Source: Paenibacillus sp. BIHB 4019 (GTDB lineage Bacteria > Bacillota > Bacilli > Paenibacillales > Paenibacillaceae). Taken from it: a stretch of DNA of 64,000 nucleotides. The stretch lies in NCBI RefSeq assembly GCF_002741035.1, contig NZ_CP016808.1:5504501-5568500 (forward strand). Direction: 5' to 3'. Every line of letters starts with the position of its first letter. Position 1 is the stretch's first letter. The notes below the pieces were generated by a model. The model was not told the origin of the DNA. It searched no databases and saw only the letters and a program-made list of their open reading frames with translations. The translations under genes and the position numbers were made by a program. Positions 36,453 to 45,434 of this stretch are shown here, piece by piece.

Positions 36453-37064
36453 ATGGCGTTTCAATCTCCTGTAATCGTTCAGTCTGTCCGCAGTACGTTT
36501 CCAAAGGCCGAGCTGTGGCTGCCTCATATTAGCGGGGGATCCAATGAGGCAGCAGATAGTCAAATCAATGGGATCATTCACTCAGCAGCGCAGCATCTCG
36601 TAGCTGAGCAAGGCACGCTTGAAGACCCGCATGCGGAGATGCAAGGATATTTTGAGCTCAAAAACAACCAGAAGGATGTGCTCAGCCTGTCTTTGTTGAA
36701 CTACGCCTATACGGGTGGAGCGCATGGACTGACACTGCAGCAGTCGCTTACCTTCAAGCTGACTACGGGACGTTCTTACGCGCTTGCTGAGCTGTTTAAG
36801 CCTGGAAGCAATTATATCGTCAAGCTGTCCGCGCTGGTCAACGCTCAAATCAGGTCGCGAGATATTAGCACGCTGTCGCCGTTCAAAGCGATAAGGCCGG
36901 ATCAGGACTTTTATGTGGCGGACCGGACGCTGGTGCTTTATTTTGCCCTGTATGAGCTGACGCCTTATGCATTTGGTTTTCCGTATTTCCCCATCTCCGT
37001 CTATGACATTGAGGATATGATTAATGAAAATGGCCCGCTCGGACCAATGGTCGTCAATTATTGA
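36453..37064 (+). CDS. DUF4163/DUF3298 domain protein
   Basis: 203-aa protein with Y-F-E-L-K-N-N, L-N-Y-A-Y-T-G-G-A-H-G near residues 86-96 (the hallmark of DUF3298) and F-Y-V-A-D-R-T-L-V-L-Y-F near 150. Such domains usually sit outside the membrane, for example in the RsiV anti-sigma factor that binds lysozyme. Here there is no signal peptide or membrane helix, so it looks cytoplasmic. It begins 16 bp after the GNAT gene. Confidence 0.8.
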   Translation: MAFQSPVIVQSVRSTFPKAELWLPHISGGSNEAADSQINGIIHSAAQHLVAEQGTLEDPHAEMQGYFELKNNQKDVLSLSLLNYAYTGGAHGLTLQQSLTFKLTTGRSYALAELFKPGSNYIVKLSALVNAQIRSRDISTLSPFKAIRPDQDFYVADRTLVLYFALYELTPYAFGFPYFPISVYDIEDMINENGPLGPMVVNY

Positions 37065-37097
37065 TATGTGCAACTTTGCAGCAGGAGAGAAGACAGC

Positions 37098-37691
37098 ATG
37101 ATTTATATCATTTTATTATGCGCTGTATTTGTCACGACGATCGCTTTCGTTGTTTATTTGCAGTATGTGAAAAAGGACAAGGGGCCGCGCTTTTCGGCGC
37201 CCCCAATTCGGCGACAATCTTCAAGCATGCAGCTCAGCCCAATGAAAAAAAACGTTCCCGGCAAGCTGGAGGACGGTCGCAGCAAACAGGCGCCTCAAGC
37301 TTTGGCGGGCAGCGCGGATGCAGCAAAGCTAGCTGAGGGGAAGAAGCTGCTTATTGTTGACGACCAGCCGCTCATTCGGCTCATGCTGGCAGAGCTGTTT
37401 CAGAAGGCGGGATTTACCGTCTATGAAGCTGCAGATGGGCTGAACGCGCTTGAGCAATTCGAGCGATATGGAGCGGACTGCATTTTGCTGGATTTTATGC
37501 TGCCTGATATGGACGGATTGGACGTGCTGTGCGCGATTCGCAAAAGCGATGCGAATGTTAAAGTATTGCTCATTACCGCGTACGGGGAGCCTGAAAAAAT
37601 AGAGGCAGCGGCTGAGCTGGGCATTACCGAGTGGATAGAAAAACCGTTTGACACCGACCAATTGCTGAATCGGGTACTCGCACTAGTTTAG
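37098..37691 (+). CDS. Membrane-tethered stand-alone receiver domain
   Basis: 197-aa protein. Residues 3-21 form a single membrane helix (I-Y-I-I-L-L-C-A-V-F-V-T-T), then a basic, Pro/Ser-rich linker to about 78, then a Spo0F-like receiver: I-V-D-D-Q-P, phospho-acceptor D132 in L-L-D-F-M-L-P-D-M-D-G, T in L-L-I-T-A-Y, K in I-E-K-P-F. There is no output domain. The start at ATG 37098 follows CAGGAGAG; an earlier in-frame start (37068) lacks a site. A receiver fixed to the membrane without an effector is unusual. Confidence 0.85.
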   Translation: MIYIILLCAVFVTTIAFVVYLQYVKKDKGPRFSAPPIRRQSSSMQLSPMKKNVPGKLEDGRSKQAPQALAGSADAAKLAEGKKLLIVDDQPLIRLMLAELFQKAGFTVYEAADGLNALEQFERYGADCILLDFMLPDMDGLDVLCAIRKSDANVKVLLITAYGEPEKIEAAAELGITEWIEKPFDTDQLLNRVLALV

Positions 37692-37821
37692 CTAGTTTAG
37701 TGTGCCTGCTTCTGCCCTATAGTTAATGTCATAAAATATTAATGTCATGATGTATTTCGTTTGTTTGCTGGCATGAGCCCTTTCACCCTCACATATACTG
37801 CTTAATGATGGGGGTGGTGGA

Positions 37822-39456
37822 ATGATTGCGCTCGTAATCGGGCTGGCTTTATTTTTCGCTGTATGTGCTGCTGCATTAGCCGGAGCTGTCAAAGCGCAGC
37901 AAAGTATCAAATCGTCGAGCCATCAGAGCATGACGGCTTATGCCACCTATATTCAAATGCAGCAGGATAAGCATGATTTAAATTTGTTTGGCCTTGCCCA
38001 GCAGCTCAGACGCAAATTTGGAGCGGCAGCTTCATTTGGGCTTTCCTTCAACACGATGGGGCTGTGTGCAGCAGCTTTGTTGTTTCTGGCGCCTGCCCTG
38101 CAGCAGGGCGGGCCAATTGTCGTCGGTATAGGCATTCCGCTTGCCGCGTTGTTTGCCTTGATGGTAAGTGCATCGCTGGCCGAATTGTCCTCTGCTATTC
38201 CGACCGCCGGGGGCGTCTATCATTGGTCCTCGGCATTAGGAGGACGTGTATGGGGCTGGCATGCGGGCTGGTTTCACATGGCTGGCTATATGGGGTTACT
38301 GCTGCTGACCAATCTGCTGTGTGCCTCCTTGCTGGATGGAATGCTTGCAGGCTGGCTCGGTTACACGCCTTCAATATGGTCGAAAGCAATCATTGCCTTG
38401 GCAATGGTGGTTACGCAAGCAGCTTTGCACAGTCGTGGTGTCCGTCTGCTGGCTGTTCTGCTGCGAAGCGGACTTTGGCTGCAGCTTATCGCTGCAATCG
38501 CTGCAATCGGCATTTTAATGGCGCTGTATTGGCCGGGCGCATTTGCACCTGAGCTGTTATTCACGCTTCCTGCCCGCAGTGGGGAGGGGAAAGGGCAATC
38601 CGCCTTAGGGATGATAGCGGGCTTTCTGCTGCTGCAAAAGCTGTTTCTCGGCATGGACAGCGCTGCCCAAGGTGCCGAGGAGACGTCCGATCCCCGCATT
38701 CGCGTGCCATGGGCGATCTATTTGTCGACAGCTTACACGTTTATTATCGGCTTTGTGCTGCTGGCTGTGCTGACGCTTGTGTGGCCTGGCTTCTCAAATG
38801 GAGGCATACCGGCTGGCGGGAGCGAGTGGTTTGCAGGCAGTTTGCTGGAAGCTATCAGCCGTTCACCGCTGGTGACCCTGTTCCTAGTCGTGCTTCTCTA
38901 CTCAAGCAGCAGCAGCGTGCTGATCGCTTGCTCCCGATTATTGTACAGCCTGACGCGCGATAAGGCGCTGCCTTTCAGCAAGCAGCTGGCAGGCGTTCAC
39001 CCTGCAACTCAATCTCCCAGGAAATGCGTCTGGCTAGCAGCCGCTTTGTTTTTCATAATCCTGGGAGCCTCTTGCGTGCTCTTTCCAGAGCGCCTGCTCA
39101 CAGCTGCTGTCCCTAGCTTCACGCTAATTTGCCTTTACACGGCGTATGCAATCCCGATTGCGTTAGCGCTGCGCGCAGGGAAGAAGCACAAGCTGCTCAT
39201 GGATGCGCCTTGGCATCTCGGAAGGTGGAGCCGCACGGTGAATATGACAGCACTGCTCTGGCTGCTGCTTAGTGTTGCGCTGGCGGCCAGCGTGCTTGGC
39301 CAGGAAGGTATTCTGGGTGCAGGTGCGGTGCTGCTTGTATCCGCAGTGCTGGATTTTCGATACCGGAGACGTCATCTGGAGACGCTGCAAAGCCGCCTGA
39401 ATAAACCTCACGGGGAAATTATTAGAATTGAGCGAAAATTCAAGCTGACGGAATGA
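37822..39456 (+). CDS. APC-family amino acid permease with extra N-terminal helix
   Basis: 544-aa transporter of the amino acid-polyamine-organocation superfamily. The core starts at about residue 52 with D-L-N-L-F-G-L-A-Q-Q-L-R-R, a typical APC opening, followed by about 12 helices; P-T-A-G-G-V-Y-H-W-S lies in the first signature loop (about 130). Before the core is a further 50 residues with a membrane helix (M-I-A-L-V-I-G-L-A-L-F-F) and a polar linker, resembling a separate single-span small protein fused in frame. The substrate is not readable. Confidence 0.88.
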   Translation: MIALVIGLALFFAVCAAALAGAVKAQQSIKSSSHQSMTAYATYIQMQQDKHDLNLFGLAQQLRRKFGAAASFGLSFNTMGLCAAALLFLAPALQQGGPIVVGIGIPLAALFALMVSASLAELSSAIPTAGGVYHWSSALGGRVWGWHAGWFHMAGYMGLLLLTNLLCASLLDGMLAGWLGYTPSIWSKAIIALAMVVTQAALHSRGVRLLAVLLRSGLWLQLIAAIAAIGILMALYWPGAFAPELLFTLPARSGEGKGQSALGMIAGFLLLQKLFLGMDSAAQGAEETSDPRIRVPWAIYLSTAYTFIIGFVLLAVLTLVWPGFSNGGIPAGGSEWFAGSLLEAISRSPLVTLFLVVLLYSSSSSVLIACSRLLYSLTRDKALPFSKQLAGVHPATQSPRKCVWLAAALFFIILGASCVLFPERLLTAAVPSFTLICLYTAYAIPIALALRAGKKHKLLMDAPWHLGRWSRTVNMTALLWLLLSVALAASVLGQEGILGAGAVLLVSAVLDFRYRRRHLETLQSRLNKPHGEIIRIERKFKLTE

Positions 39457-39833
39457 GGGGGAAATGCGGGAAATAGAAAGGTGGAAATGAGCCGTCTATT
39501 TCCCGGGGAAGCGCACAATCCAACATGTTTAAAATGATTTCGACAGCAGGCTAACGATTGCCTAATAAAGCTGAAAACATAGGATATCCTTTCCAGCTAC
39601 AACAGATGGAGGGAGCAAAATCAGGGGAAACTAGATATGGCAAAATGAAGGGGCAACAACGCGAAAAGCCCGGATTAAGCTGATACAAAATGTGTCGAAG
39701 CTTGCCTGTAAAAGGACGGTTCAGTTACAGGGAAATAGCGAATGTCTGCGGCTGATTTCCGCTTTTTTGCCAACTTCTGCTCCCAGCAAGTATAATAAAG
39801 GCAGCAACTGGTAGCTGGAGGAGGACAAAACTA
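39457..39833 (+). promoter_or_regulatory. Intergenic region with hairpin and promoter
   Basis: 377 bp without a gene. An 11-bp inverted repeat, CGGGAAATAGA (39467-39477) with 39495-39505, lies just after the permease stop and lacks a T tract; it may stabilise or end the transcript. A promoter TTGCCA (39767-39772), 18 bp, TATAAT (39791-39796) serves the next gene. The middle holds nothing else I recognise. Confidence 0.6.
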
Positions 39834-40856
39834 TTGAGTCAGCATGATTTTTCAACGTTTTTAGACCAATATGAGCTTGGCGCACGATGGGAAATAGCTG
39901 CCGGAGACAGCGGCATGAACAATACAACGCGGATCGTGCAGGCGGGAAATAACCGCTACGTGCTGCGCATTTACAACAATCATCAAAATAAGTCGACGGT
40001 TTTGCTGGAGCATGAGGTGTTATTTGGGCTGCTGGAGCAAGACGCGCGCCTTTTTGACGTTCCGATGCCTGTAGCCAATCGCGCAGGGCAGACCGTAACG
40101 GAGGCGCCAGGCGGCAAGCTGGCTACGCTATGCCATTTCATTGAAGGCAAGCGGCCTTCGGTCGAAAATATTTCCCACATTAAGGGGCTCGGCATCGCTA
40201 CGGCTGCTTTATGCAAGGGATTAAGCGCCATTAAGCCTCATGGCGAGCCTATTTATGATCCGTATTATAAGCTGGAGCAATCTTATGAAGCCATAGGCAT
40301 TCCAGCTATGCGGGAAATTGCTAATGAAGCTGGGCTGCTGCCGGAATTTGAGGAGCAGATAGCTTGCTTGCAGCAGGAGCGAGAGCGTTTACAAAGCGAG
40401 TTGAAAAACATAGCCGAGCTTCCCCGCCAATGGATTCATGGCGATTTGAATTTCAGCAATTCCGTTGCACGTGGGGATGCTGTAGTCGGATTGCTGGATT
40501 TTGAATTTTGCACAGTCGATGTAAGGGCGATGGAGCTCGCTGTCGTTATCGTGGATTTGATTGATGGGGCCGATGATGGGCGGCTGGAGCGAATCGCCTT
40601 GTTTTGTGAAGGCTTTGGGTCGGAATTACGGCTGACGGAGGTAGAAGCAAATGCGATAACACTGCTGCTTAAACTGCGGATGCTTGATGTGACGCTGCAT
40701 TTTATGACGCGCTGGCGGGAGCAGCTTGACGAAGCGGCGGTATTGCAGAAAATTGTGATCCAAGCGGCAAAAATCGTGAACTGGACAGGCAGCAATGAGC
40801 CGCGTTTGAAAGCGCTATTTCTTAAGCATCTTGCCGATGTTGAACAACCATTGTAG
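39834..40856 (+). CDS. Aminoglycoside-phosphotransferase-fold kinase
   Basis: 340-aa small-molecule kinase (APH / homoserine-kinase-II-like). N-terminal nucleotide region Y-V-L-R-I-Y-N-N, then catalytic W-I-H-G-D-L-N-F-S-N (about 201-210) and the metal-binding L-L-D-F-E-F (about 222). The TTG start lies 8 nt after GGAGGAGG. The neighbour is a YdjC deacetylase; a role with an amino sugar or alcohol is possible but not shown. Confidence 0.86.
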   Translation: MSQHDFSTFLDQYELGARWEIAAGDSGMNNTTRIVQAGNNRYVLRIYNNHQNKSTVLLEHEVLFGLLEQDARLFDVPMPVANRAGQTVTEAPGGKLATLCHFIEGKRPSVENISHIKGLGIATAALCKGLSAIKPHGEPIYDPYYKLEQSYEAIGIPAMREIANEAGLLPEFEEQIACLQQERERLQSELKNIAELPRQWIHGDLNFSNSVARGDAVVGLLDFEFCTVDVRAMELAVVIVDLIDGADDGRLERIALFCEGFGSELRLTEVEANAITLLLKLRMLDVTLHFMTRWREQLDEAAVLQKIVIQAAKIVNWTGSNEPRLKALFLKHLADVEQPL

Positions 40857-40890
40857 TCATTGACCACTATAAATTGGAGGAGTTGGGCTC

Positions 40891-41814
40891 ATGAGTGTTG
40901 CAGCAGCATTAGGATACAGCAGCGATGAAAGACTGCTCATTGTTAATGCAGATGATTATGGCTTATGTGGTTCAGTCAATAAAGCGGTGGAGCAACTGCT
41001 GGAAGAACGCGCAGTAAGCTCGGCAACAATTATGATGCCGTGCCGCACAGCGCGGGAAGCGGCGAAGTGGTGCGCGCTGCATCAGGAGCATGATGTAGGC
41101 ATTCATTTCACTTTTACAAGCGAGTGGGACAATTATCGCTGGGGCCCCGTGAGCAAGCCGGAGGATGTTCCTTCCTTGCTCGTAGAGGGCGGATATTTCC
41201 CGAAAGACAGCCGAACATTCGAGCTGCAGGCCGACTCCGAGCAGGTAGAGCGAGAAATGGTTGCCCAAATAGAGCTTGCCCTGCAATTAGGGATGAAGCC
41301 GAGCCATGCCGACAATCATATGGGCAGCTTGTACGGGCTTGCGACAGGAAAGCATTTTTTACCTATTGTATTCGACGTATGCGCCAAATATGGCTTGCCT
41401 TTTCGCTTACCGCGCCATTTGCTTGGTGATCGCGCGCAAACAGCCTCTCCAGAGCTCGCTGAGCAGGCGAAGCAGCTCGGAATGCTGGCGGATTCCAAAG
41501 GCGTCATCATATTGGATTACCTAGTCGGTTTGCCATTTCAGCTGCAGGCTGGGGAAACGTATTCGTCGTTCAAAGAGGCGATGAAACAGCAGCTGCGCAG
41601 CTTGCCGCCGGGTTTGACAGAGCTTATTATTCATCCGTCGCTCGTAACCGATGAGCTGCTATCCTTCCATGGCCAGCCTGAGAAGCGCGGGCTCGAGTTC
41701 CAGCTGTTCCGCGATCGCGAGATTGTGCAGACGCTGCAAGCCGAGGGCATCAGGCTCGTTCGCTGGTCGCAGCTGCAGCGTGTGCAGCGCGAGCGATGTG
41801 GCTGGAGTCAATAA
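40891..41814 (+). CDS. ChbG/YdjC-family carbohydrate deacetylase
   Basis: 307-aa enzyme that removes acetyl groups from N-acetylated sugars. The metal-binding motif N-A-D-D-Y-G-L is at residues about 18-24, G-I-H-F-T-F near 70, and H-A-D-N-H-M-G near 137. GGAGGAG precedes the ATG. It may work with the preceding kinase on amino sugars (inference). Confidence 0.9.
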   Translation: MSVAAALGYSSDERLLIVNADDYGLCGSVNKAVEQLLEERAVSSATIMMPCRTAREAAKWCALHQEHDVGIHFTFTSEWDNYRWGPVSKPEDVPSLLVEGGYFPKDSRTFELQADSEQVEREMVAQIELALQLGMKPSHADNHMGSLYGLATGKHFLPIVFDVCAKYGLPFRLPRHLLGDRAQTASPELAEQAKQLGMLADSKGVIILDYLVGLPFQLQAGETYSSFKEAMKQQLRSLPPGLTELIIHPSLVTDELLSFHGQPEKRGLEFQLFRDREIVQTLQAEGIRLVRWSQLQRVQRERCGWSQ

Positions 41815-41852
41815 TACATCCTATTTATAGTGAGAAAAAAGGAGCTGCTAGC

Positions 41853-42812
41853 ATGTCTTACCAATCCATTGCTGCATTATCTGAACAGCTGAGAAGCAAT
41901 ATTGGCCGCGTCATCGTAGGGAAAGAGCATATAGCCGATCTATTGTTTATCGCATTAATTACCGGCGGTCATGTGCTGCTGGAGGATGTACCCGGGACGG
42001 GAAAAACACTGCTTGCCAAATCGCTGGCGAAGTCGCTCAGCCTGACTTTCCGGCGTGTGCAATTTACGCCGGATTTAATGCCGTCCGATTTGACGGGCAT
42101 CCATTTTTACAATCAGAAGCAGGGGGATTTTGAGTTCAGGTCCGGCCCTTTGTTTACGAATATGCTGCTGGCTGACGAAATTAACCGTGCAACGCCACGT
42201 ACCCAATCCAGCCTGCTTGAATGTATGGAGGAGCGGCAAATAAGCCTCGAGGGCGAGACGATGCCGCTTTCGCGGCCGTTCATGGTTATGGCGACGCAAA
42301 ATCCCGTCGAGCATCAAGGAACGTTTCCGCTGCCTGAAGCGCAGCTGGACCGTTTTTTGTTCAAGGTTAAAATGGGCTACCCCACAACGGATGAGGCGCT
42401 GCAAATTTTGAAGCGCTTTAAAGAGGGCGACCCGCTGGAGCAGCTTGCACCGATTGCTGGAGCAGACGAAATTGCTGAAGCCCAGAAGCTATACTCCTCC
42501 GTACGCGTATCGGATGATGTGCTGCTTTATATGCTGAAGCTAGTAGAGCAGACGCGGAGCAGGGAAGAAGTGCAGACGGGGGTAAGCCCTCGCGGCAGCC
42601 AGGCGCTGCTGAAAGCCTCGCAGGTGCAGGCGATTTTGCGGGGAAGAGATTTTGTAACGCCGGATGATGTTAAAGCGATGGCGCAGCCCGTGCTGGCCCA
42701 TCGTCTCGCGCTTCGTGGACTGCAGCGTACACAAGGCAGCGCAGAGAAAATTATCGAAGACATTATTAGGCGAACCGAGGTTCCTGCCGAGGCAGGGCTT
42801 CTCGCTAAATAG
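41853..42812 (+). CDS. MoxR-family AAA+ ATPase
   Basis: About 319-aa chaperone-like ATPase. Walker A D-V-P-G-T-G-K-T (about 43-50), Walker B L-L-A-D-E-I-N-R-A, sensor A-T-Q-N-P-V-E-H-Q-G-T and P-E-A-Q-L-D-R-F. An in-frame start at 41796 would overlap the previous gene; ATG 41853 behind AAAGGAG is preferred. It heads a MoxR-DUF58-DUF4129 operon. Confidence 0.93.
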   Translation: MSYQSIAALSEQLRSNIGRVIVGKEHIADLLFIALITGGHVLLEDVPGTGKTLLAKSLAKSLSLTFRRVQFTPDLMPSDLTGIHFYNQKQGDFEFRSGPLFTNMLLADEINRATPRTQSSLLECMEERQISLEGETMPLSRPFMVMATQNPVEHQGTFPLPEAQLDRFLFKVKMGYPTTDEALQILKRFKEGDPLEQLAPIAGADEIAEAQKLYSSVRVSDDVLLYMLKLVEQTRSREEVQTGVSPRGSQALLKASQVQAILRGRDFVTPDDVKAMAQPVLAHRLALRGLQRTQGSAEKIIEDIIRRTEVPAEAGLLAK

Positions 42813-42828
42813 GGCTAGTAAATAGTCG

Positions 42829-43938
42829 ATGCTCGTCGTTTCTTTTATTATCGCTGCAATCATTATAGTTATGCTTCAAGCTAATGTATTTCGCAGGTTT
42901 GCCTTGCGGAACATTAGCTATTCCAGGCGCTTTAGTCAAAAAACCTGCTTTAGTGGGGATCGTATGGAACTAGTGGAGCAACTGTCAAATGGCAAATGGC
43001 TGCCTGTTCCTTGGCTGCGTGTCGAATCCCAATTGTCTTCCCAGCTCATCTTTCGCTCGCAGGATAATCTTGCGGTGAGCAGCGGGGAGCATTACCAGAA
43101 TCATAAAAGCTTCTTCAGCCTTATGCCTTATACGAAAATTACTCGCACGCATTCGTTCGTCAGCGCCAGGCGCGGGGTATACAAGCTTCGCTCGGTTGCT
43201 CTGACCGGCGGTGATTTGCTTGGCATTCATCATGATATGAAGCAAATGATGATAGAAGGCGAGTTGCTTGTATATCCGCTCCCCGCACAGGTGAAGGTGG
43301 ACGAGCTGCCCTCTCATAGCTGGCAGGGCGAGACGTCCGTGCGGCGCTGGATTGTGGAAGATCCTTTCGTTGTCGTAGGCGCAAGAGATTATCGTCCTAG
43401 CGATTCCTTCAAGGCGGTCAATTGGAAAGCGACTGCTCGGGCAGGCAAGCTGCAGGTTCATCAATATGATTATACAGCTGACCGGAAGCTGATGATTTAT
43501 TTGAATGTCGAAGATCATGAGGGCATGTGGCGCACGATTACGGATGAAGCATTAATCGAACGGGGCATTGAATGGGCAGCAGGAGCAGCGGAGGCCGTCA
43601 CGGCCAGCGGCATGGAAGTCGGCTTCGCTGCCAATATGCCGCTGCAAGGCGAGCTTGAAAGTGCCATGCTGCTGCCCCGCAGCGGACATGACCAGTGGAT
43701 GGCGATATTGGAGCTGCTCGCCAAGCTGTCGCTGACCCGGACGGAGCTGTTCAGCGATTTGCTGCAAAGGGAGAGCGAGCGTGGTGTAAGCGGCTGCGAT
43801 GTGCTCATTATTTCCGCTTATTGGAATGAAACGCTGGAGCTTGCCGCTCAGCAGCTGCGTTTCGGCGGCAACTCCGTCTCGATTTGGCTGTTGGAAGGGC
43901 TAGCTAGCGACCAGCAGCAGGCAGGTGGAGCATTATGA
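42829..43938 (+). CDS. DUF58 domain protein
   Basis: 369-aa protein with an N-terminal membrane helix (residues 1-18) and the DUF58 core: R-D-Y-R-P-S-D-S-F-K-A-V-N-W-K-A-T-A-R near 186-204, then Q-Y-D-Y-T. Such proteins, with a von Willebrand-like fold, are partners of MoxR ATPases. It overlaps the next gene by ATGA. Confidence 0.9.
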   Translation: MLVVSFIIAAIIIVMLQANVFRRFALRNISYSRRFSQKTCFSGDRMELVEQLSNGKWLPVPWLRVESQLSSQLIFRSQDNLAVSSGEHYQNHKSFFSLMPYTKITRTHSFVSARRGVYKLRSVALTGGDLLGIHHDMKQMMIEGELLVYPLPAQVKVDELPSHSWQGETSVRRWIVEDPFVVVGARDYRPSDSFKAVNWKATARAGKLQVHQYDYTADRKLMIYLNVEDHEGMWRTITDEALIERGIEWAAGAAEAVTASGMEVGFAANMPLQGELESAMLLPRSGHDQWMAILELLAKLSLTRTELFSDLLQRESERGVSGCDVLIISAYWNETLELAAQQLRFGGNSVSIWLLEGLASDQQQAGGAL

Positions 43939-45320
43939 ACAAGTCGCCTATTGGAAAAATCGCAGGCATAGCTGTAGGGAAAGGCTTGCTGGAGCTGCTG
44001 TTTTTTCTGCCTTTCGTTTTGCCTTTCGGTGCTTATGCGCTCTCAGGCAGCCTCCTTATCGTATGGATGATCAGTTTGCCATTATGTTATGGCGCTGGTT
44101 CGCTGCTTCTTGCCATTTCAGAGAAGCTGATTAATAGCAATCGGGCAACCAGATTATGCCTTGCCTTGCTGATTGGCAGTTTGCTTTCTGATGGTTTGCT
44201 TGCCGTATGCGGGGTAATTGCAACGGCATCAGGGACAAGCTGGGAAGTTTGGTGGCCAGCGCTTGCTATTTTCGGCAGCATAGCTGCTTACCGCGGAATG
44301 AATGAACGGCTGCACAGCTGGCCGATTGTGTTTACTGGCAGCACGATGATGATAGGCATTTTCGGCTATTTAGCACTGCAATTGGCTAAATTTTGGCTCA
44401 TACCGCTTCAGCAATACTCAATATGGATGACAGCGGGCGGAATCATAGCGTTGATTGTTTATTTTTTCATGGTGAATGAGCGGCTGATGCAGCGCGAGAC
44501 TGATCAGACAGGGCAGCATCGCCCAATCTCAGCCTCTGTAGAAGCCTTCAAACGTCAAAATAGATGGATGCTTGCTCTGCTGCTGCTTCCTATCATTGCA
44601 ATTGGCTTCATCAGGCAAATTACGCAGGGCATCGAATGGGCCGTGCGTTCTCTCGTTCAACTGCTTCTGTCATTAATGACGGGACGTGAGGCGGAGCCGC
44701 CCGCTTCACCGCCGCCAGAAGCATCGCAACCGCCCGCTTTTCCGCCTGTGGAGCAAAAGGATCCTTCCCCTTGGCTCGTCTGGGTAGAGAACGTATTGAA
44801 GGTTGTCATAATAATAATCGTTATTGCTGCGATAGCATTAGCTGTTTATTGGCTGCTGCGTGTCGTGTATCGCCTCTCTAAGAAATTTCTTGCCAAGCTG
44901 GCAGAGCGATCCGCTGAAAGGCTGGGAGGGGAACAGGGGTACACGGATGAGGTTGAAAGTTTAATGACCTTAAACAAATGGCAGGATGGCTGGCGCCTGC
45001 GCAGAAAGCGCAATAATGCCGAGCAGGCTGTTAAATGGGAGGAGCTTACGGGAACGAGGGAGCGAATCCGCTATTTGTACAGCCGCTGGGTAAAGCGTAG
45101 CATAAGCAAAGGTTATGTGTATCAGCCTCATTTGACGCCTAGGGAAACGGCAGAGGAGCTCGTCAAATGGCAGGTGGCCGCAAAGGACATGGACAGCTAC
45201 AGCGAAATAGAAAGGCAGCAGCTGATTAAGCTGTATGAGGAGGCGCGCTACAAGGAGGAGGAGCCGCAGGAGGAAGCGGTGAATGCCTTGTATTCACAGC
45301 AGCAGAAACGCGGCAAATAG
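43935..45320 (+). CDS. DUF4129 membrane protein
   Basis: 461-aa protein. About six helices lie in the first 170 residues, another near 205-225, a Pro-rich extracytoplasmic linker (P-P-A-S-P-P-P-E) and a further helix at about 289-312, then a cytoplasmic C-terminal domain with R-Y-L-Y-S-R-W and T-P-R-E-T-A-E-E-L, the DUF4129 signature. In related operons DUF4129 is attached to a transglutaminase core (YebA/TgpA); the Cys-His-Asp core is absent here. Confidence 0.82.
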   Translation: MNKSPIGKIAGIAVGKGLLELLFFLPFVLPFGAYALSGSLLIVWMISLPLCYGAGSLLLAISEKLINSNRATRLCLALLIGSLLSDGLLAVCGVIATASGTSWEVWWPALAIFGSIAAYRGMNERLHSWPIVFTGSTMMIGIFGYLALQLAKFWLIPLQQYSIWMTAGGIIALIVYFFMVNERLMQRETDQTGQHRPISASVEAFKRQNRWMLALLLLPIIAIGFIRQITQGIEWAVRSLVQLLLSLMTGREAEPPASPPPEASQPPAFPPVEQKDPSPWLVWVENVLKVVIIIIVIAAIALAVYWLLRVVYRLSKKFLAKLAERSAERLGGEQGYTDEVESLMTLNKWQDGWRLRRKRNNAEQAVKWEELTGTRERIRYLYSRWVKRSISKGYVYQPHLTPRETAEELVKWQVAAKDMDSYSEIERQQLIKLYEEARYKEEEPQEEAVNALYSQQQKRGK

Positions 45321-45326
45321 TTTGAG

Positions 45327-45361
45327 AAGCCGAGCTGGAAAGTTCCCAGCTTGGCTTTTTT
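45327..45361 (+). terminator. Terminator of the MoxR operon
   Basis: A 12-bp stem with one G-T pair (45327-45338 with 45346-45357) followed by seven T. Confidence 0.88.
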
Positions 45362-45362
45362 T

Positions 45363-45407
45363 AATATAAGAAAGCATAAGTTTTTGGCATATTGTGTTTT
45401 TTATTTC
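45363..45407 (+). repeat. Partial dispersed repeat copy F (AT-rich half)
   Basis: AATATAAGAAAGCATAAG ... TTATTTCC, 45 bp, matching the AT-rich half of copy B (57808) in order and length, without the GC hairpin. It lies right after a terminator and before the convergent SDR gene. Confidence 0.5.
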
Positions 45408-45434
45408 CCTACGTTTATCGCTCTATCCTTAATT

